From positions 186,001 to 250,000 of the forward strand of contig NZ_PVTV01000015.1 in NCBI RefSeq assembly GCF_003003055.1: 64,000 nt of DNA, written 5' to 3'. Under the pieces are notes generated by a model, which saw nothing but the letters and a program-made list of their open reading frames with translations, was not told the DNA's origin and did no database searches. The translations under genes were made by a program, and so were the position numbers. Position 1 is the first letter of the stretch, and each line of letters begins with the position of its first letter. Shown one piece after another: positions 55,082-63,815 of this stretch. This stretch comes from Jezberella montanilacus (GTDB lineage Bacteria; Pseudomonadota; Gammaproteobacteria; Burkholderiales; Burkholderiaceae_B).

Positions 55082-55975
55082 TTACATCTGTAAAGTAGCG
55101 ACGGATAAATTCATCCCTTCAAATCCGTATAGTGTGGCAGGATTGCTCACAAGAATTTTTTCAATTTGTCCTGCTGTATCAGTCCAGCGAGTTAGTAAGT
55201 CAATGAGATTTGCATCATCAGGTTTTGATGTCTCGGTAGGGTGAGGCCAATCGCTGCCCCACACCATTCGCTCTGGAGCTGTTGCAACGTAACTGCGTGC
55301 GATAGGATCTAAATCGCGATACAACCCGTCCGCTTGGAACTGAGAATCTAGATATGCGCCCGAAAGTTTGATCCAGGTACGCCCCGACTGTAATAATTCA
55401 GTGACGATACGATGCGCAGGATGTTTGATGCCAATGGGCAGAGGTATACGTGCCAAGTGATCAAATACGATGGTGCCTGGCAGTCGTTTAACAAGTGCTT
55501 CATGTTCAACAATTTGATCCGCTGTCCAATGAAGTTGAATATGCCAGCCTAACTCATGAACTCGCCGTGCTAACGGTTCGACCATCTCAAAAGTGACGGG
55601 GGCATTCGTTGCGTTGTAAAGCGTAAAGCGAATCCCACAAATTCCACCATCATCCATGATTGCCAGCTCTTGGTCTGTCACACTGGTGTTCACGACGCCC
55701 ACTCCACGGGTATTTTGCCGACCGAGTTGCTCGATACCCATCAACGTGACGCGATTGTCTGTTTGAGAAGCGCGTGGGTTCACAATAACAGTTCTCGTGG
55801 TTCCGAGGCGTTGTTGAATAAGTTTGTATTCGGCTGCAGTCGCTTGCGATAGCATGCCGTGCGCATTCGGTGAAGCATAGGCGGGGTCATACAAATGAAT
55901 ATGAGAGTCACAGGCGTTTGCAGGTACTTTGAGCTTAGGTTTGTCAGTGCCGCTAGAGTGCGGAATCGTATTCAT
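55082..55975 (-). CDS. Amidohydrolase family protein (2-pyrone-4,6-dicarboxylate lactonase-like)
   Basis: This 297-residue TIM-barrel protein has HxH in ACDSHIHLYDP, LHWTAD, VFDHLARIP and VWGSDWPHPTE, as in LigI-type lactonases and related hydrolases. It starts 8 bp after the CoA transferase stop, on the same strand. The lactonase resemblance is from motifs alone; a role on another carboxylic lactone or amide is possible. Confidence 0.82.
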   Translation of the reverse strand: MNTIPHSSGTDKPKLKVPANACDSHIHLYDPAYASPNAHGMLSQATAAEYKLIQQRLGTTRTVIVNPRASQTDNRVTLMGIEQLGRQNTRGVGVVNTSVTDQELAIMDDGGICGIRFTLYNATNAPVTFEMVEPLARRVHELGWHIQLHWTADQIVEHEALVKRLPGTIVFDHLARIPLPIGIKHPAHRIVTELLQSGRTWIKLSGAYLDSQFQADGLYRDLDPIARSYVATAPERMVWGSDWPHPTETSKPDDANLIDLLTRWTDTAGQIEKILVSNPATLYGFEGMNLSVATLQM

Positions 55976-55983
55976 GATTGAGT

Positions 55984-57180
55984 CTATTGGTTTAAACGAG
56001 TGATTTCAGCTTTGATTAAATCCGTATGCTGACCCAGTGTGGGGGCCGCGAAAGGTTCAGGTCCTGGGGTTCGGCCAAACTTGATGGCTTGGCTCAATCC
56101 GCGGAAGTTACCAACGACAGGATGATGGTAGGTGGCAATCATTCCTTGATCAAGAACTTGAGGGTGGTCAAACATGTCTTCGATCGTTCGTGCTGCGGAG
56201 CAGGGCACTTCTTCACCAAAGTGAGATTCCCACTCAAGCGCTGATTTACGCATTAAAGCGGTGTGTAATTGCGGAACAATCTCAGCGTGGTGGATGGCTC
56301 GTTTTTTTACACTGTCGTATCTCTCGTTACAGGCAAGCTCGTGAAGTCCCGTTTTTTCACATAGCGCTGTCCAGAAATGCGGGGTGTTTGCAGAAATGTA
56401 TAAGTAACCGTCTTTGGTAGGGTGAATCCCGGTAATACCGCCAGATCTCATGTCGCGACCAACGTCTCGCCCTTCATTTTCAGCCCAAATGAGACGGCCA
56501 GATTGCAACGTCATTGCGGCAGCAAGCAACGAAACGCCAACAAATTGTCCTTGCCCGCTGCGCTCGCGCTCATACAAGGCGGACGATACCGAACCAGCAA
56601 CGAGTGCGGAGGCATAGTAATCAACGATTGATCCATAGAGAATTTCTGGTGGACCGTCTTTCTTACCCTGCAACACACACATTCCCGTCATGGTTTGCAG
56701 TACTTGATCAAATCCTGCTTTATCTTTTAATGGGCCAGTGTCGCCGTAGCCACTGACTGCGCAATAGATGAGTCGAGGATTGATGGCTTTAAGTTGATCG
56801 TACGAGATGCCTATCCTTGCTGGAACGCTGGGCCTAAAGTTATGTACGAGGACATCAGCAGTTTTGACTAACTCGATTAAGGCGGCATGATCCTGTGTCT
56901 GCTTCAAATCCAACATGATCCCAAGCTTGCTGCGGTTCATTCCGAGAAACGCACGACTTTCGGGATGCAGCGAGGATGGATATTTGCGCAGATTATCTCC
57001 AATCGGCGGTTCTATTTTGATGACTTCTGCGCCTTGGTCGGCTAGCAACGCGCATCCGTAAGGACCTGCGATGTAGGCAGACAGATCCAGCACTCTGATC
57101 CCGCTTAAGGGGCCTTTGGCGCCCTTGCGCTGTGGAATGACGGACTGGTGATCTATTGAATCTGATGAGTTTACTGTCAT
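55984..57180 (-). CDS. Class III CoA transferase (CaiB/BaiF family)
   Basis: This 398-residue enzyme has GIRVLDLSAYIAGPYGCALLADQGAEVIKIE, the catalytic Asp in AGFDQVLQTMTG (about residue 170) and GFLGMNRSK-like elements (AFLGMNRSKLGI). Family III enzymes transfer CoA between carboxylic acids through an enzyme-bound aspartyl-CoA. It begins 5 bp after the Bug receptor stop. With the lyase gene it points to a CoA-activated dicarboxylate cleaved to shorter acyl-CoA units. Confidence 0.92.
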   Translation of the reverse strand: MTVNSSDSIDHQSVIPQRKGAKGPLSGIRVLDLSAYIAGPYGCALLADQGAEVIKIEPPIGDNLRKYPSSLHPESRAFLGMNRSKLGIMLDLKQTQDHAALIELVKTADVLVHNFRPSVPARIGISYDQLKAINPRLIYCAVSGYGDTGPLKDKAGFDQVLQTMTGMCVLQGKKDGPPEILYGSIVDYYASALVAGSVSSALYERERSGQGQFVGVSLLAAAMTLQSGRLIWAENEGRDVGRDMRSGGITGIHPTKDGYLYISANTPHFWTALCEKTGLHELACNERYDSVKKRAIHHAEIVPQLHTALMRKSALEWESHFGEEVPCSAARTIEDMFDHPQVLDQGMIATYHHPVVGNFRGLSQAIKFGRTPGPEPFAAPTLGQHTDLIKAEITRLNQ

Positions 57181-57185
57181 GATGC

Positions 57186-58187
57186 TTATTCAGGTTGAAT
57201 ATTCGCTTGGTGAGCTACTACTTGCCAGCGTTTGATTTCGTTTTTGATGTAGATTGCAAAAGCTTCGCTAGTCATAGTCGCCGTTTGTGCGCCTTCTTTA
57301 TTGAGGAAGTTCTGCATAGCTTGTTCTAACATGATTTTATTAATCGTTTGATTAAGTCGCTCAACAATAGCGTCAGGTGTATTTGCTGGAGCGAGCACTC
57401 CCCACCATAGATCGACCACACTGCCGTTTAACCCAGCCTCCTGCAAAGTTGGTAATTGGGGCATCGCTCGGGCGCGTTCCTTGCTTGTCACACCCAAAGC
57501 CAGAATTTTCCCTGTGTTGACTTGAGACAATAAGGACGGTGCACTCGCTACGATCATATCGATTTGTCCTCCAAGCAAATCAGTGACTGCGGGACCCATT
57601 CCTTTGTAAGGTACGTGAGTGAGCTGGATGCCAGCGGCTTGGGAGAATGCCTCCGTTGCAAATTGATTAATGCTACCAATACCAGATGTTCCGTAGTTCA
57701 CCTTCTTAGGATTGAGTTTGGCGAAATCAATCAGCTCGGTTAAGGATTTGTAAGGAGTATTTACATTGACTGTGACGAGCAAAGGCCCCTTGGCGATCAT
57801 TGCGACAGGCTTAAAACTCTTGATTGCATCGTATTGCAAATCTTTCCTGATCGCGGCTCCGGTAGTGAATGTCGAAGATAGCAACACCAATGTATAGCCA
57901 TCAGGCACTGCTCGCGCAACCAGGTTATTAGCGAGTATGCCTCCGGCTGCTGGCTTGTTCTCGACAATCACAGGTTGACCTAGTTCATCCTGAAGTCTTT
58001 TTGACAAGGTCCTCGCGAAAATGTCATTTGAGCCACCCGGTGCGCTACCTACGAGGATTGTGATTGGTTTGCTCGGGTATAGGTCTTGGGCGTATGCGCA
58101 AAGAGGGATTGCGATCGACACTGAGCACAGCGCGGCAACGATACCGCCTACTAGACGGAATAAACGCATGCGAGGTTCACTCGTCAT
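57186..58187 (-). CDS. Bug-family (TctC-like) solute receptor
   Basis: This 333-residue periplasmic protein has a signal peptide ending near CAYAQD, then YPSKPITILVGSAPGGSND, VENKPAAGGILANNLVA, and MPQLPTLQEAG in the C-terminal half. Its start overlaps the lyase gene stop (ATGA). As with the others there is no adjacent TctAB pair. Its place inside a catabolic operon suggests it captures the substrate of these enzymes. Confidence 0.92.
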   Translation of the reverse strand: MTSEPRMRLFRLVGGIVAALCSVSIAIPLCAYAQDLYPSKPITILVGSAPGGSNDIFARTLSKRLQDELGQPVIVENKPAAGGILANNLVARAVPDGYTLVLLSSTFTTGAAIRKDLQYDAIKSFKPVAMIAKGPLLVTVNVNTPYKSLTELIDFAKLNPKKVNYGTSGIGSINQFATEAFSQAAGIQLTHVPYKGMGPAVTDLLGGQIDMIVASAPSLLSQVNTGKILALGVTSKERARAMPQLPTLQEAGLNGSVVDLWWGVLAPANTPDAIVERLNQTINKIMLEQAMQNFLNKEGAQTATMTSEAFAIYIKNEIKRWQVVAHQANIQPE

Positions 58188-59065
58188 GCTTTGATCAAGC
58201 CCAGTCTTGTTGAGTAAGCCACAAGTTTCTGTGCGCTTTTGAAAAAAGGTGGATCTATCATCTTGCCGTCTACTACATAGGCTCCAATTCCCTGACTATC
58301 AGCCAATTTAGCGGCTTCCAACACTTTAAGTGCATGAGCAATGGCTTCGTCGTCAGGTCTAAAGGCCGCATTAGCCATTTCAACTTGGCTAGGATGGATG
58401 CAGGTTTTACCTGTATACCCAAAACTTGCAGCCATTTTAGCTTCGGTGATGAATCCATCGGTATTTTTGATGTCCGCATACGCTGCATCAAATGCGTCTA
58501 TACCGGCTTCACCTGCCGCCAGTTTGACTTGCATCATGGTGTGCTCAATGGCATGGGCTGATTGTCTTGAAATGCCGAGTGGTTCAAACAAATCCGCCAG
58601 ACCCAATTGCAGGCCGCAAACGCGAGGATGGGCGCTCGCCAAATCATAGGCTAAGCGCAGCGCGCGCGGTGTTTCAATGTTAAGTAAAAGACGTATTGGT
58701 GAATTTCCGTCAATGTTCACGCCATTACGTTGCTCTGCTTGTTCGATTGCGCCTACCGTCTCCAGGACGTTTTGAATGCTCTCAGGCTTTGGCAAATTGA
58801 TTATCTGGACACCCTTTTGAACAACTTGAGCGATGTCGTCTTGAAAGTAAGGCGTGTCCATAGCGTTAATGCGAACGATAAGGGTTTTCTTACTTTCAAT
58901 TGCCGCAGCTGACTCGAAGAAGACCTTGAGATTATTGCGTGCTTCTGATTTTTTGGCTGGAGCAACGGCGTCTTCTAAATCGAATGACAGCGCATCCGCG
59001 GCGCTAGACAAAGCTTTCTCAAATAACTCGGGTCGCGATCCTGGGACAAATAGTTTGCTACGCAT
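58184..59065 (-). CDS. HpcH/HpaI aldolase/citrate lyase family protein (CitE-like)
   Basis: This 293-residue TIM-barrel protein has ALSFDLEDAVAPAKK, the substrate Arg in LIVRINAMDTP, the Glu metal ligand in LLNIETPRAL, GLQLGLADLFEPL and a C-terminal GKTCIHPSQVEMAN. Relatives cleave citryl-CoA, malyl-CoA or beta-methylmalyl-CoA. The downstream family III CoA transferase would supply the thioester. The exact acyl-CoA is not determinable. Confidence 0.9.
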   Translation of the reverse strand: MRSKLFVPGSRPELFEKALSSAADALSFDLEDAVAPAKKSEARNNLKVFFESAAAIESKKTLIVRINAMDTPYFQDDIAQVVQKGVQIINLPKPESIQNVLETVGAIEQAEQRNGVNIDGNSPIRLLLNIETPRALRLAYDLASAHPRVCGLQLGLADLFEPLGISRQSAHAIEHTMMQVKLAAGEAGIDAFDAAYADIKNTDGFITEAKMAASFGYTGKTCIHPSQVEMANAAFRPDDEAIAHALKVLEAAKLADSQGIGAYVVDGKMIDPPFFKSAQKLVAYSTRLGLIKA

Positions 59066-59092
59066 TTTCTTTGTATACCTAAAGTTGTTTTG

Positions 59093-59896
59093 TTAGCCGC
59101 GTTTGATGAGCAGTCCTCCGTCAACTGGCATTAACACGCCAGTGACGTATTTTGATTCGTCTGAGGCGAAAAATACAGCAGCGTTGGCAACGTCCCAAGC
59201 GGTACCCATGTAGCCCATTGGCACCAACTTATCGCGAGCTGCACGGATTTCTTCTCGCGTAACGCCGGTCTCTCTCGCACGGCGCTCGATTGCCATCGGT
59301 GTATCCATAAAGCCAGGCAGAATCGCATTTGCCCTAATTCCAAAAGCAGCGTTTTCCATGGCAATGTGCTGTGTCATGGTGTTGATTGCGCCTTTACTCG
59401 TTTTGTACGTCAACGTAGGCCGTGCCGCCAAAGAAGATGTCGAAGAAATGTTGATGATGCTTCCAGCTTTTTGTTTAATCATAGCCGGCAAAACATGTTT
59501 GCAGGTCATGAACATTCCGCGCAGATTTAATCCCATAATGTCATCCCACGCCTTGACGTCTAGGTCGACCGTTTTTCGATCACCTTCTGACTTGCCAACG
59601 TTATTGTGTAGGATATCGATGCGTCCATAGCGCTCTAGGCAGGTCGCTGCGATTCGTTTGCAGTCCTCTTCATTAGTGATATCGGCAGTCATTGTGCTAG
59701 CCACACCGCCATATTTTTTTACAGCATGAAATGTTGCATCTGCTCGGTCTTGTCCGATGTCCACAAGCAGCAGTGTTGCGCCTTCTTCTGCAAATCTTTC
59801 CGATACGGCTCTGCCATTGCCTATGGTTTCGCCTGGCTCTTGGCCAGCCCCTACGATTATTGCCACTTTTCCTTCGAGGCGTCCTGAGTGATTCAT
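59093..59896 (-). CDS. Short-chain dehydrogenase/reductase
   Basis: This 267-residue SDR has a dinucleotide motif GAGQEPGETIGNG, NNVG (about residue 92), the catalytic Ser in NISSTSS and the YKTSK active site (YxxxK intact), followed by VTGVLMPVDGG. It has a normal catalytic set, unlike the SDR at 9359. It is the first gene of the minus-strand operon, 27 bp before the lyase. Confidence 0.9.
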   Translation of the reverse strand: MNHSGRLEGKVAIIVGAGQEPGETIGNGRAVSERFAEEGATLLLVDIGQDRADATFHAVKKYGGVASTMTADITNEEDCKRIAATCLERYGRIDILHNNVGKSEGDRKTVDLDVKAWDDIMGLNLRGMFMTCKHVLPAMIKQKAGSIINISSTSSLAARPTLTYKTSKGAINTMTQHIAMENAAFGIRANAILPGFMDTPMAIERRARETGVTREEIRAARDKLVPMGYMGTAWDVANAAVFFASDESKYVTGVLMPVDGGLLIKRG

Positions 59897-59926
59897 GTTG
59901 CTCCTTTTTCTTGACTATTGAAATAA

Positions 59927-60070
59927 CTAGTCAGCTTTAACGTGAGCATCTTTGATGACACGCTTCCATTTTTCTTGCGGTGTATGTGCTGGCGCGACCC
60001 TGCCGTACCAAGGCAGTACATCGTAGCCTTTCACCCCAGCTTCAGCCAGCTTTGGTACATCCGGTAATTG
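59927..60070 (-). pseudogene. Internally deleted 3' fragment of a Bug-family receptor
   Basis: The minus strand reads LPDVPKLAEAGVKGYD, WYGRVAPAHTP, then directly KWKRVIKDAHVKAD and stop. In intact family members the stretch between the APAxTP and KWxxVIKDA motifs holds about 50 residues; here it is absent in frame, and everything upstream of LPDVP is missing. The fragment lies about 30 bp upstream of the SDR gene on the same strand. It seems to be the remains of an operon-leading Bug gene. Coding function is not expected. Confidence 0.8.
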
Positions 60071-60178
60071 TCAACTTTAATCCGGCTCACCTCCAGGTGG
60101 TTAAAATTCAACCGGATCGAACAATCAGAATCGATTAAATTTCGTTAATTGCAACCGACAAATAACAACGAGACAAGC

Positions 60179-61183
60179 ATGTTTAACCAATCCAAGGCTT
60201 TTTTCCGCGATCATCTTTACAGACAAACCGTCGCGATGGGTCTATTCGTCGCAATGACATTCCCGGTTCATGGGGCGGACAGCCGAGCCGTCTATCCCGA
60301 TCATCCGATTAAACTGGTCGTGCCTTACACCCCAGGCGGCGGTGCAGACACTAACTCCAGGATGCTAGCTCAACCGATGTCGACCGACCTAGGGCAAACT
60401 ATCATTATTGAGAATAAGCCCGGAGCAAGTGGTGTGGTGGGTGCCATGGCGGTCTTACAGGCCCCTCCTGACGGTTATACGGTTTTTTACGATACGTTCC
60501 CTTATGCCGTAAATGCGGTTATGAGAGAGCTTCCGTTTGATCCTGTCAAAGATATGCTACCGGTCTCCCAGGCAATCAATATGCCTCTGATTTTGGTTGT
60601 TCCGCAAGATAGCCCCTTCAAAACGGTAAAAGATCTCGTCGATTACGCAAGAGCCAACCCGAATAAACTAGATTACGGATCTTATGGCGCTGGCGGTGCT
60701 GCGCATCTAGCTGCCGAATTACTACAACGTGACGCTAATATGAAATGGGTTCACGTGCCTTACAAAGGTGGCGCACAAGCCATTGCCGACGTTCTAGCAG
60801 GCCGACTCGCCGGTTACTTTTCTAATCCAATCACAGCGCTACAACATCTTCGCTCTGGCAAGCTAAGAGCGCTTGCGACGACTGGTCCCAAACGTATGGA
60901 CGCATTACCAGACGTACCAACCTTCGTGGAATTGGGATTTCAGAACTTCATCGTGGTCGAATGGAACGGATTTTTTGTTGCCAAAGGAACGTCAAAACAA
61001 ATCATTGATCGACTTGCCGAATCGATAAACAAAGCAGCTAGTGATCCAGTTGTCGTAAGTAGAATGAAGTCCTTGGGTATCGATCCAATAGGCAATACGC
61101 CAGCTGAATTTGCAGCGTTTTTGCAAGGTGAAATCAAACAATGGAGCGCCTTGGTTAAAAGCAACAATATACGTGCCGATTAA
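60179..61183 (+). CDS. Bug-family (TctC-like) solute receptor
   Basis: This 334-residue protein has a signal peptide ending near VHGAD, YPDHPIKLVVPYTPGGGAD, IENKPGASGVVGAMAVLQAPPDGYT and LPDVPTFVELGF. The ATG at 60179 gives the usual N-terminus; the TTG 30 bases earlier is in frame but less likely. It is divergent from the deleted Bug copy and alone in its transcript. Confidence 0.92.
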   Translation: MFNQSKAFFRDHLYRQTVAMGLFVAMTFPVHGADSRAVYPDHPIKLVVPYTPGGGADTNSRMLAQPMSTDLGQTIIIENKPGASGVVGAMAVLQAPPDGYTVFYDTFPYAVNAVMRELPFDPVKDMLPVSQAINMPLILVVPQDSPFKTVKDLVDYARANPNKLDYGSYGAGGAAHLAAELLQRDANMKWVHVPYKGGAQAIADVLAGRLAGYFSNPITALQHLRSGKLRALATTGPKRMDALPDVPTFVELGFQNFIVVEWNGFFVAKGTSKQIIDRLAESINKAASDPVVVSRMKSLGIDPIGNTPAEFAAFLQGEIKQWSALVKSNNIRAD

Positions 61184-61292
61184 TTAATAGGCAGCACGCA
61201 GCAAACTTACATAGTTTTCATGTGTCAAAACACAAGGATTGGTTTTGTGGGCATTGTCTGCAAGTGCGGCTGCGTTTCCCAGACCAAACGAA

Positions 61293-61631
61293 CTACTCGA
61301 CGATGGCTTGCAGTCGCTCTAGCGCATCATCGAGCACGACTTGAGGCACACTTTCAATCTTGCGTGCTTTACGCGCAGCGAGGTCAAGCATGCGAATCTT
61401 ATTCAAGAGCGCAACGCCTTTGGTCTTGCACCCGATGCCCATTAACGTAACGGCAAACCCCGCATACCTAGCGTAATCGCCACCTTGAGTAATTGGGGCA
61501 ACCAAGACGTCACCAAGCTTGTTAAATTCTTTGGTCGTCAACACAAGGGCTGGTCGAGTGCCACGCTGCTCATGTCCGACAGTCGGATCCAGAGGAACGT
61601 TGACAATATCCCCTCTCTCAAAAACCTTCAC
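61293..61631 (-). CDS. MazF/PemK-like toxin
   Basis: From GTG 61631 the 112-residue protein has the family N-terminus FERGDIVNVPLDPTVGHEQRGTRPALVLT and the middle VAPITQGG, as in ChpB/PemK mRNA interferases. These cleave mRNA until bound by the antitoxin. The GTG overlaps the last bases of the antitoxin gene, the usual arrangement. The long frame starting at 61709 would run through the antitoxin gene and is not the toxin. Confidence 0.9.
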   Translation of the reverse strand: MKVFERGDIVNVPLDPTVGHEQRGTRPALVLTTKEFNKLGDVLVAPITQGGDYARYAGFAVTLMGIGCKTKGVALLNKIRMLDLAARKARKIESVPQVVLDDALERLQAIVE

Positions 61632-61882
61632 CACTGCACTTCTTGCCCGACAGGACGGGCAACATCCCACAATGCGAGGTCTGCTGGCATTGGCGCCTTC
61701 AAGTCGCACTGAGAAATCATATCGGCCAATACATACCTGCGCTTAGGAGTCAGAACGATCTTGCCATCGGGCGTAGTGTTCAGTGTCATGTGATGACCAA
61801 CACTCAACCCCAGGTCTTTCAGCACGGGGGGTGGCATGACGAGTGCCGTGCTGTTACCCATCTTTTTTAGTACGATTTCCAC
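61628..61882 (-). CDS. MazE/AbrB-like antitoxin
   Basis: This 84-residue protein has the AbrB-type N-terminus MEIVLKKMGNSTALVMPPPVLKDLGLSVGHHM typical of MazE/ChpS, which binds DNA and represses the operon. The C-terminal acidic/hydrophobic part would neutralise the toxin. It precedes and overlaps the toxin gene by four bases. Confidence 0.9.
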   Translation of the reverse strand: MEIVLKKMGNSTALVMPPPVLKDLGLSVGHHMTLNTTPDGKIVLTPKRRYVLADMISQCDLKAPMPADLALWDVARPVGQEVQW

Positions 61883-62130
61883 AAAAACCTCCAGCTAACT
61901 ATTGATACACAAATTTTATCATCATAAGACCTAAAATGTAAAACAATGTATTACTTTTATGCGCCGTGGTCGAATAGATTTCGGTTCCCGTTAGCTGGTT
62001 ATTTAGTTGTCGTTATCGATGACTTGCAGCGCAAGCTTGACGCAGCCAAGGCAACCCTCACCAAACGCCTCACGTCACCAACGTGACGACGACCACTGCT
62101 GACTAAATAAACCTTAAAAGAAGTGGGAAA
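61883..62130. other. 248-bp region upstream of the antitoxin
   Basis: AT-rich in its first 90 bases, as expected for the antitoxin promoter. A frame at about 61985-62084 gives LVVVIDDLQRKLDAAKATLTKRL but has no start or family resemblance. Possibly a further fragment of the same decayed element as at 62131. Confidence 0.4.
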
Positions 62131-62409
62131 ATTCTACCTCTATCCCCGGTTAACCTGGGGGACGATTACCATGCCTACCCGTTACACGATAAAACGGTGA
62201 CCATCACGAACTGCGGACGAATCTGTATTGACGGTAAAAAGATTCACTTCAGTACGGTCTTTGCGGGGCAAGACGTAGGCCTACGTCAGGTCGAAGACGA
62301 CGTGTGGCTTGTGAGTTTTATGGAATACGATATGGGATACTTTGATTTGGAGTCTCACAGAGTACAAGCCTTGGAGAACCCATTTGGCCCCAAAGTGTTA
62401 ACTATGTGA
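62131..62409 (+). pseudogene. C-terminal remnant of an IS481-like transposase
   Basis: The frame through 62161-62409 reads HDKTVTITNCGRICIDGKK, FSTVFAGQDVGLRQVEDDVWLVSF, MEYDMGYFDLE and ENPFGPKVLTM before the stop. This is the conserved C-terminal beta-rich end of IS481-type transposases. The catalytic DDE core upstream is missing. A GTG at 62197 would allow a short peptide but there is no reason to expect function. It sits next to a tRNA gene fragment. Confidence 0.6.
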
Positions 62410-62455
62410 CCGGTACGATATGTAAACCATGTGTTCGGTACATACCTAATAATTT

Positions 62456-62502
62456 TGGCTCCCCGACCTGGACTCGAACCAGGGACCTGCGGATTAACAG
62501 TC
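62456..62502 (-). other. 3' fragment of tRNA-Asn (GTT), possible att site
   Basis: Read on the minus strand, the 47 bases begin in the anticodon stem/loop (GACTGTTAATCC), continue with the variable loop, a complete T arm (GGTTCGAGTCC) and the acceptor 3' strand, and end in CCA. The first ~30 bases of a tRNA are replaced by unrelated AT-rich DNA. This is the classical footprint of site-specific integration into a tRNA 3' end, where one boundary keeps only the duplicated part. No complete tRNA-Asn or integrase gene lies in the window. Confidence 0.85.
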
Positions 62503-62995
62503 GCACTAGCTATAAATAGGAATAAATAAAATACACTTGAAAATCATGATCTTAGAGAGATAGTCGCTTCTAAAACACGAGTGTATTCGTTCCTTTTTAT
62601 GCCCTTTTGAGTGCTTATTTCAGCATTTGTGGTGCGGTTTTGGCCACAGGTCAGGGCACGACTACATGCAGAATTAACTTAGTCAATTGGCTTAAAGCAG
62701 AGCTCTGCAAGCTAACATTATGACGTTCTTACACGCTTACGCCAAGTTTTTTGGATATAGCAAAATCGCAGGCTGCAAGAATAATCGTTATTACCCTGCC
62801 CTGGGTAATAACAAACAGCGAAGCCAAAAAATTAAATGAGATCATAAAAACTCCGTTGGTTACTTCACGATCGGACCCGTTCTTTGATCCCACCCACATC
62901 CTAAGCTTGCTACCAATGTCAACCAACGTGTAAACTGACAACCAGGATGTCAACTAGGCGCTTTTTCGTGCGCCCACAACCAGAGGAGTGAAGCT
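62503..62995. other. 493-bp stretch without a supported gene
   Basis: AT-rich at the start (62503-62640). Frames on both strands of 62729-62953 (60 and 74 residues) overlap each other, and neither shows a ribosome binding site or known family. A short inverted repeat CCCTGCCCTGGG lies near 62796. The final 40 bases hold the promoter and GGAG for the gene at 62996. Confidence 0.5.
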
Positions 62996-63796
62996 GTGAG
63001 CGAGAAGATGGCCAATGCCCCCGTGTACTACGCCCTGGCACAAGCACAGTTCAACCCTGTCGCCGCTATGGCTAAGTACGTTGGAGAGGTGCAGGATATT
63101 CTTCGGCGCGATGGCTATACTTCCTTCGAGCCACACCAAGTCGCCCACCTACAACTTACTGCAGCGCCTGGCCAAGCTTCAAGCGAACCACAGGTTGCGC
63201 ACACCACGTCTTGGCTTATAACGAAGGGGGATCGCGCTTCAGGCTTTATCTTGAGTGCAGCTTCGATTACCTTCCACTCGACCCACTACGAAACGAGCAA
63301 AGAGTTCATCCCAGAACTATTGCGCGGGCTAAAAGCTGTGCATAAAGTTGTCGGTCTTGAACACATCAGCAGGCTGGGCCTGCGCTATCTTGACGCAGTG
63401 CTGCCACAATCAGATGAAACGATTGAACAGTACCTAGCCGATGGGTTACTTGGTGTTCACTTTGGTGCTACGCAAAGGTACGCACTAAATGAGTCAGTTT
63501 TCGAGACCCAATCCGCCCCTCTCGTCACCCGAGGAACTTTGGTGGCCCGCGTTCACCGAATGACCTCACCTCTGGGTTATCCGCCCGACATGCTGCCCAG
63601 CGGCCTCATTCCAATGCCTAAGTTTGACATTAAAGACGCAACGCCTCATGCGGTAATTGACACAGATCACTTTGTTGAAGGACGAATGTCTCTAGATTTC
63701 GAAAAAATAGATGAGCAATTGGTCTCTCTTCACGCGACGATGAAGTTAGTGTTCGATGCCACCGTTAAAGATCACGCTCGCGCAGTTTGGGCATAA
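62996..63796 (+). CDS. TIGR04255-like protein of unknown function
   Basis: This 266-residue protein starts APVYYALAQAQFNPV and shows TSWLITKGDRASGFILSAASITFHSTHYETSKEFIPELL followed by LGLRYLDAV, the features I associate with the sporadically distributed TIGR04255 family. The GTG start has AGAGGAG upstream. No catalytic motif is evident. The family tends to occur in accessory DNA, and here it lies beside a tRNA fragment and a toxin-antitoxin pair. A second frame follows 19 bp downstream. Confidence 0.7.
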   Translation: MSEKMANAPVYYALAQAQFNPVAAMAKYVGEVQDILRRDGYTSFEPHQVAHLQLTAAPGQASSEPQVAHTTSWLITKGDRASGFILSAASITFHSTHYETSKEFIPELLRGLKAVHKVVGLEHISRLGLRYLDAVLPQSDETIEQYLADGLLGVHFGATQRYALNESVFETQSAPLVTRGTLVARVHRMTSPLGYPPDMLPSGLIPMPKFDIKDATPHAVIDTDHFVEGRMSLDFEKIDEQLVSLHATMKLVFDATVKDHARAVWA

Positions 63797-63815
63797 GATA
63801 AATTTATACAAAAAA

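Noticed and set aside
54836-55093. 85-residue plus-strand frame in the 349-bp gap
   Set aside because: No family resemblance, no ribosome binding site, and it runs over the end of the amidohydrolase gene.
61628-61709. Longer MazF start at 61709
   Set aside because: It would translate through the antitoxin gene; MazF proteins start at the RGDI segment.
62729-62953. Two overlapping small frames between the tRNA fragment and the TIGR04255-like gene
   Set aside because: Opposite strands cover the same bases with no start signal or homology; neither can be supported.
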